Source: a bacterium
GTDB taxonomy: Bacteria > Babelota > Babeliae > Babelales > Chromulinivoraceae
Assembly (NCBI GenBank): GCA_947377595.1
Contig: CANCGK010000010.1
Coordinates: 1-16,046, forward strand
Reading direction: 5' to 3'
Length of the DNA stretch: 16,046 nucleotides
Under the pieces are notes generated by a model. The model was not told the DNA's origin. It did not search any database and saw nothing but the letters and a program-made list of their open reading frames with translations. Position 1 is the first letter of the stretch. Each line of letters begins with the position of its first letter. Below are positions 13,232-16,046 of the stretch, piece by piece. A program made the position numbers and the translations under genes.

Positions 13232-14344
13232 TTATAAGTTATGAGAACTATCTATACTTGTATCATCTTTAATAGCACCCATAAATAAATGAGAATGATT
13301 TGGTAGAGCTTTCTTGATTGGTTTATTACTGATTTGTCCATTGATTTGAGTAAATGATGGAATGATTTCGTTTGCAGCAATTGTTGATTGAATAATGACG
13401 GTATGTGATTTTATTTTGGCATTTTCTTCGATAGTGCTATTTTTTATGTAAGCAAAAGCGCCAATGTTGGCATCTTTTTTGACGATGGTTTTGCCTAATA
13501 AATGAACAGCTGATCCAATATAAACCCCTGGTTCTAAAATAACATCACAATCAATCATGACATTTAAACTGATTGCAAACCGGACACCATGGTTCATCCA
13601 ATAGCTGATCAGTTGAGAACGTTTGATATGTTCAACAACCCATAGCTCTGCAAGTGTATTAACGCCACGAGCGACATCAAATGAAGTTGGAGTTGTAACA
13701 ATTTTACATCCTTCATGACTTGCGATTTGAATGAGCTCGGGTAGATAATATTCTCCAGTGAACTGACTTTTTGTTAGTTTATCTATATTTTTTTCTAAAA
13801 AGTCTTTTTTCATAATATAGATGCCAACACTGATACAGCATTGTGCTTCGATATCTAGATTTTCATCTCGACGTTCAATAACACGGATTTTATTATCATT
13901 AATAATGATTCTGCAATAACTATCGTTTGCTTGTTCAAGAGAATGAGCGGTTGCAAAACTGATATCTGCATCAGATTTTATATGTTTGTTATATAATTTT
14001 AAAATGACTTCATGATTGATTAAAGGGATATCGCCATTGATCACTAAGATATGATCTTTATTCCATAATGGCTGGGATACTGCGACGGCATGACCAGTGC
14101 CAAGTTGTTCTTGTTGTGTTGCAAGCGTAATGTTTTTGAGATTTTTTTTAGTTAAAACTTCGAGTATTTTTTCTTTCTGAAAGCCAACAACAATTGTTGT
14201 TGGAATATTCATTCGTTGTAAGACTTCAAGTGGATATAAAAACATTTCCTTACCGCAAATTTTTTCGGTCAATTTGGTTTTTTGGGTGTTAAAACGAATT
14301 GATTTGCCACCTGCAAGCAAGATAGCTTGAAGATTTTCTGGCAT
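13232..14344 (-). CDS. GlmU-like UDP-GlcNAc pyrophosphorylase lacking the acetyltransferase part
   Basis: 370 residues against about 450-460 for bifunctional GlmU. The nucleotidyltransferase domain is intact: LLAGGKSIRF (9-18), GTGHAV (82-87), NGDIPLI (103-109), GEYYLPEL (197-204) and NTLAEL (229-234). This half makes UDP-GlcNAc from GlcNAc-1-phosphate and UTP for peptidoglycan and lipid A. From about 268 a left-handed beta-helix begins (EPGVYIGSAV, then KDANIGAFAYIKNSTI and AKIKSHTVI) but stops after a few coils near 325. The region that carries GlmU's acetyltransferase residues is missing. A 45-residue tail without repeats replaces it. Glucosamine-1-phosphate acetylation must come from another protein, or GlcNAc-1-phosphate from elsewhere. 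AAGGAG six bases before the ATG firmly sets the start. The stop is followed by a proper terminator, so the short form is not a recent frameshift within the window. Confidence 0.85.
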   Translation of the reverse strand: MPENLQAILLAGGKSIRFNTQKTKLTEKICGKEMFLYPLEVLQRMNIPTTIVVGFQKEKILEVLTKKNLKNITLATQQEQLGTGHAVAVSQPLWNKDHILVINGDIPLINHEVILKLYNKHIKSDADISFATAHSLEQANDSYCRIIINDNKIRVIERRDENLDIEAQCCISVGIYIMKKDFLEKNIDKLTKSQFTGEYYLPELIQIASHEGCKIVTTPTSFDVARGVNTLAELWVVEHIKRSQLISYWMNHGVRFAISLNVMIDCDVILEPGVYIGSAVHLLGKTIVKKDANIGAFAYIKNSTIEENAKIKSHTVIIQSTIAANEIIPSFTQINGQISNKPIKKALPNHSHLFMGAIKDDTSIDSSHNL

Positions 14345-14389
14345 AGAAGACTCCTTTTATGTCTATGTGCTTGATTTTAACTATGCGTG

Positions 14390-14411
14390 TAAAATATGTA
14401 TGCATATTTTA
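14390..14411. repeat. Perfect palindrome upstream of the glmU-like gene
   Basis: TAAAATATG-TATG-CATATTTTA is a 9-bp perfect dyad with a 4-base centre, about 46 bases before the glmU-like start. It could be an operator or an RNA hairpin. The rest of the 301-base gap (14345-14645) holds the promoter at 14518-14545 and otherwise nothing that I recognise. Confidence 0.4.
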
Positions 14412-14517
14412 TCTATTTTGTGAAAGATTGCAGAAAGTATAATGTTATTTTTTTCAAGAAAGCAACAAATTTTTAGTTATTCATTTAAAAGATTAGGCAA
14501 GAGTATTGCATATCTAT

Positions 14518-14545
14518 TTGTAAGCTTGCCAAATATTATTATAAT
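14518..14545 (+). promoter_or_regulatory. Likely sigma70-type promoter of the outer-membrane protein gene
   Basis: TTGTAA (14518-14523) and a perfect TATAAT (14540-14545) are separated by 16 bases. A leader of about 90 bases would precede the GTG start at 14646. Confidence 0.45.
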
Positions 14546-14645
14546 TTTTCAAAAGTATAAAAATAGTTTAAAATAAAGACACCTTTGATACAGAGTAAAA
14601 AAATAAAATCTATCGATGTTTTCAAGATAATAAGGAAAGTAGATT

Positions 14646-15899
14646 GTGAAATTATTTCAACGTTTTTATAGAGCTAGTTTTATACTGCTGTGCATATCTT
14701 CTTCGCTGCGTGCCATGGTGATGGATAATAGATATTTTCCATGGTTACCTCATGTGTATAATGGGACCGATTCGCGTCATGGATGTTTATATGTTGAACC
14801 ATTTTTTATTACGGCATCTTCTGCGTGGAAGACAACGCCTGCAGTCAGAGATCGTGAGGTAGGTTATCCGAATTTACAAGGGAGTTTAGATTATTATAAT
14901 CTTGCTCAAGCTTTAGTCTTAGATGGCATGGAAAATCCTATTCCTGCACAATGGCAATTCGCTCATCCATTTCCTGTCGATATGCCAGGAACTTTTGAAG
15001 GACAAGGTCTTTCTTTAGCTGGATATATTCCTGTTCATAATCACATTGGTATTGGTGGTTCTCTATTTTTTTTACGATTAATTGCTCAAGCAAATATTAC
15101 TCCATCAGCAGATACTATTTCTAAATTAAATTTATCTACCGCAGGCAATCAAGCTCAATTTAATCAATTAACGCAAACATTTGAATCATTAGTTCAGACT
15201 CAAGATGGTTATTGGAATCAAACAGGAGTCAGTGATATTGATTTGTATATTAAAGGGTTTGATATTCAAGAGTATGTATATTGGTGTCGTAAAATTGACA
15301 AAAGTGCTGTTATTGGGCTTTTGATTCCAACTGGCGTGCAATCTTCAGCGAATTTTATTGGCTCAGTACCATTTGGGGGCAATGGTTTTTGGGGTTGGTA
15401 TTTTAGTCCAAAAATCGAAATCGAATTAAAAGAAGATTGGAAAGCTGGATTTGAATGGCGTATCGAAAAAAGATTTGCACGTACTGTTCAGCATCGCATT
15501 TGTATTGCAAACGAAAGTAATTTATTTGCTCCTGTGCAAGGACCTTTATATATAAATCAAGGCGCAACAGCAGCATTTGTTCCTTATATTGCTTTAGAAA
15601 ATATGAGAGAAGGTCTTGGCATTTCGTTTAAATATTCTTACATCGTTCATGAAATGGATAAGTTTACGGATATGCGCGAAGTCAAAGTTCCTGCTGCAAA
15701 TTTTACCAATATGATGAAAAATAGTCGTTGGGCACAAGAGTACGCAACATTAGAATTATTGTATGATTTAAGTTTTAAGCATAATTGGTCGTACAAACCG
15801 TTATGTACTTTGACGTGGGATATTCCATTAAATGTGATGGGATCTCGTGGTGCAAGTAAAACGACACGTGTTGCTGTCGGATTAACAGTTGATTTTTAA
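14646..15899 (+). CDS. Putative outer-membrane beta-barrel protein
   Basis: 417 residues. The signal peptide (MKLFQRFYRASFILLCISSS, then LRA) is cut near residue 23. The mature protein is rich in aromatic residues and alternating polar/hydrophobic stretches of strand length, such as YVYWCRKIDKSAVIGLLI, WKAGFEWRIEKRF and LGISFKYSYIVHEM. It ends TTRVAVGLTVDF. A terminal Phe after an alternating strand is the usual recognition signal for the BAM insertion machinery. The start is GTG, supported by AAGGAAAG six bases upstream. I do not recognise the family; it may be a porin-like or lineage-specific surface protein. Placement before mreB (23 bases between stop and start) suggests joint expression with a cell-shape gene, but each may have its own signals. 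The SurA-like proteins at 9729 and 10769 are natural partners. Confidence 0.75.
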   Translation: MKLFQRFYRASFILLCISSSLRAMVMDNRYFPWLPHVYNGTDSRHGCLYVEPFFITASSAWKTTPAVRDREVGYPNLQGSLDYYNLAQALVLDGMENPIPAQWQFAHPFPVDMPGTFEGQGLSLAGYIPVHNHIGIGGSLFFLRLIAQANITPSADTISKLNLSTAGNQAQFNQLTQTFESLVQTQDGYWNQTGVSDIDLYIKGFDIQEYVYWCRKIDKSAVIGLLIPTGVQSSANFIGSVPFGGNGFWGWYFSPKIEIELKEDWKAGFEWRIEKRFARTVQHRICIANESNLFAPVQGPLYINQGATAAFVPYIALENMREGLGISFKYSYIVHEMDKFTDMREVKVPAANFTNMMKNSRWAQEYATLELLYDLSFKHNWSYKPLCTLTWDIPLNVMGSRGASKTTRVAVGLTVDF

Positions 15900-15922
15900 T
15901 ATTTTTATAGAGAAGAATTTTT

Positions 15923-16046
15923 ATGACAAAAACAATGTTTTCTAGGTTTTTACCTGCTAAAAAAATATTTAGTTTTTTTTCGAACGATATTGCAATCGAT
16001 TTGGGAACAGCAAATACTTTAGTATATGTCAGAAATAAAGGTATCG
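15923..16046 (+). CDS. mreB: Rod-shape-determining actin homologue MreB, N-terminal fragment
   Basis: 41 codons are visible before the right edge. After a short leader (MTKTMFSRFLPAKKIFSFF) the peptide reads SNDIAIDLGTANTLVYVRNK. IAIDLGTANTLVY is the phosphate-1 loop found at the start of nearly every MreB. MreB forms membrane-bound filaments that guide lateral cell-wall synthesis. The extra basic, aromatic N-terminus resembles the membrane-targeting helix known in some MreB proteins. A GAGAAG stands about eight bases before the ATG. Confidence 0.93.
   Translation, partial: MTKTMFSRFLPAKKIFSFFSNDIAIDLGTANTLVYVRNKGI

Overview
The window is AT-rich (by eye about two thirds A+T) bacterial chromosomal DNA with short, mostly ordinary intergenic gaps. 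The genes point to a diderm with an outer membrane: signal peptidase II with a lipobox protein, two SurA-like periplasmic folding factors, a beta-barrel-like protein ending in Phe, a GlmU-type enzyme, and mreB at the right edge. The AT-rich coding style, the many exported proteins of unknown function and a lone DUF4143-type ATPase would fit Candidatus Dependentiae (TM6) or another reduced, host-associated lineage. That placement is inference from gene content, not from a marker-gene comparison.

Layout. 1-98: start of an exported protein on the minus strand, cut by the window edge. 135-731: a CYTH-domain protein (minus). 732-1238 is a gene-free stretch holding a 56-codon open frame without a start codon, then a 139-bp repeat and a second set of palindromic motifs. 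1239-2591: a AAA ATPase with a C-terminal PD-(D/E)XK-like domain (DUF4143 type). A second copy of the 139-bp repeat follows directly (2616-2754). This repeat-flanked ATPase/nuclease cassette is the most unusual item in the window. 2883-3947 (minus): membrane-associated M48-like metalloprotease. 4117-4278 (minus): rpmG. 

4457-8368 (plus): a compact pheT-lspA-pgpA-comF run, with 17-bp spacing and then two overlaps. It is followed by an exported-protein block at 8458-11641: two small secreted proteins of unknown function, one with pentapeptide-like repeats, then a SurA/PrsA-like lipoprotein and a SurA-like protein. These last two probably help fold or escort outer-membrane proteins. Directly after the SurA-like gene lies a structured non-coding RNA with a strong terminator (11644-11863); its rod-with-bubble shape suggests 6S RNA. 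Then come sbcD (minus, 11862-13109), a GlmU-like uridyltransferase lacking the acetyltransferase half (minus, 13232-14344), a putative outer-membrane beta-barrel protein (plus, 14646-15899) and the first 41 codons of mreB (15923 onward).

Several intrinsic terminators are clear (minus strand at 2791-2829, 4054-4083 and 13166-13211; plus strand at 11831-11863), and they divide the window into transcription units that match the gene directions. I saw no tRNA, rRNA, CRISPR array or transposase gene.
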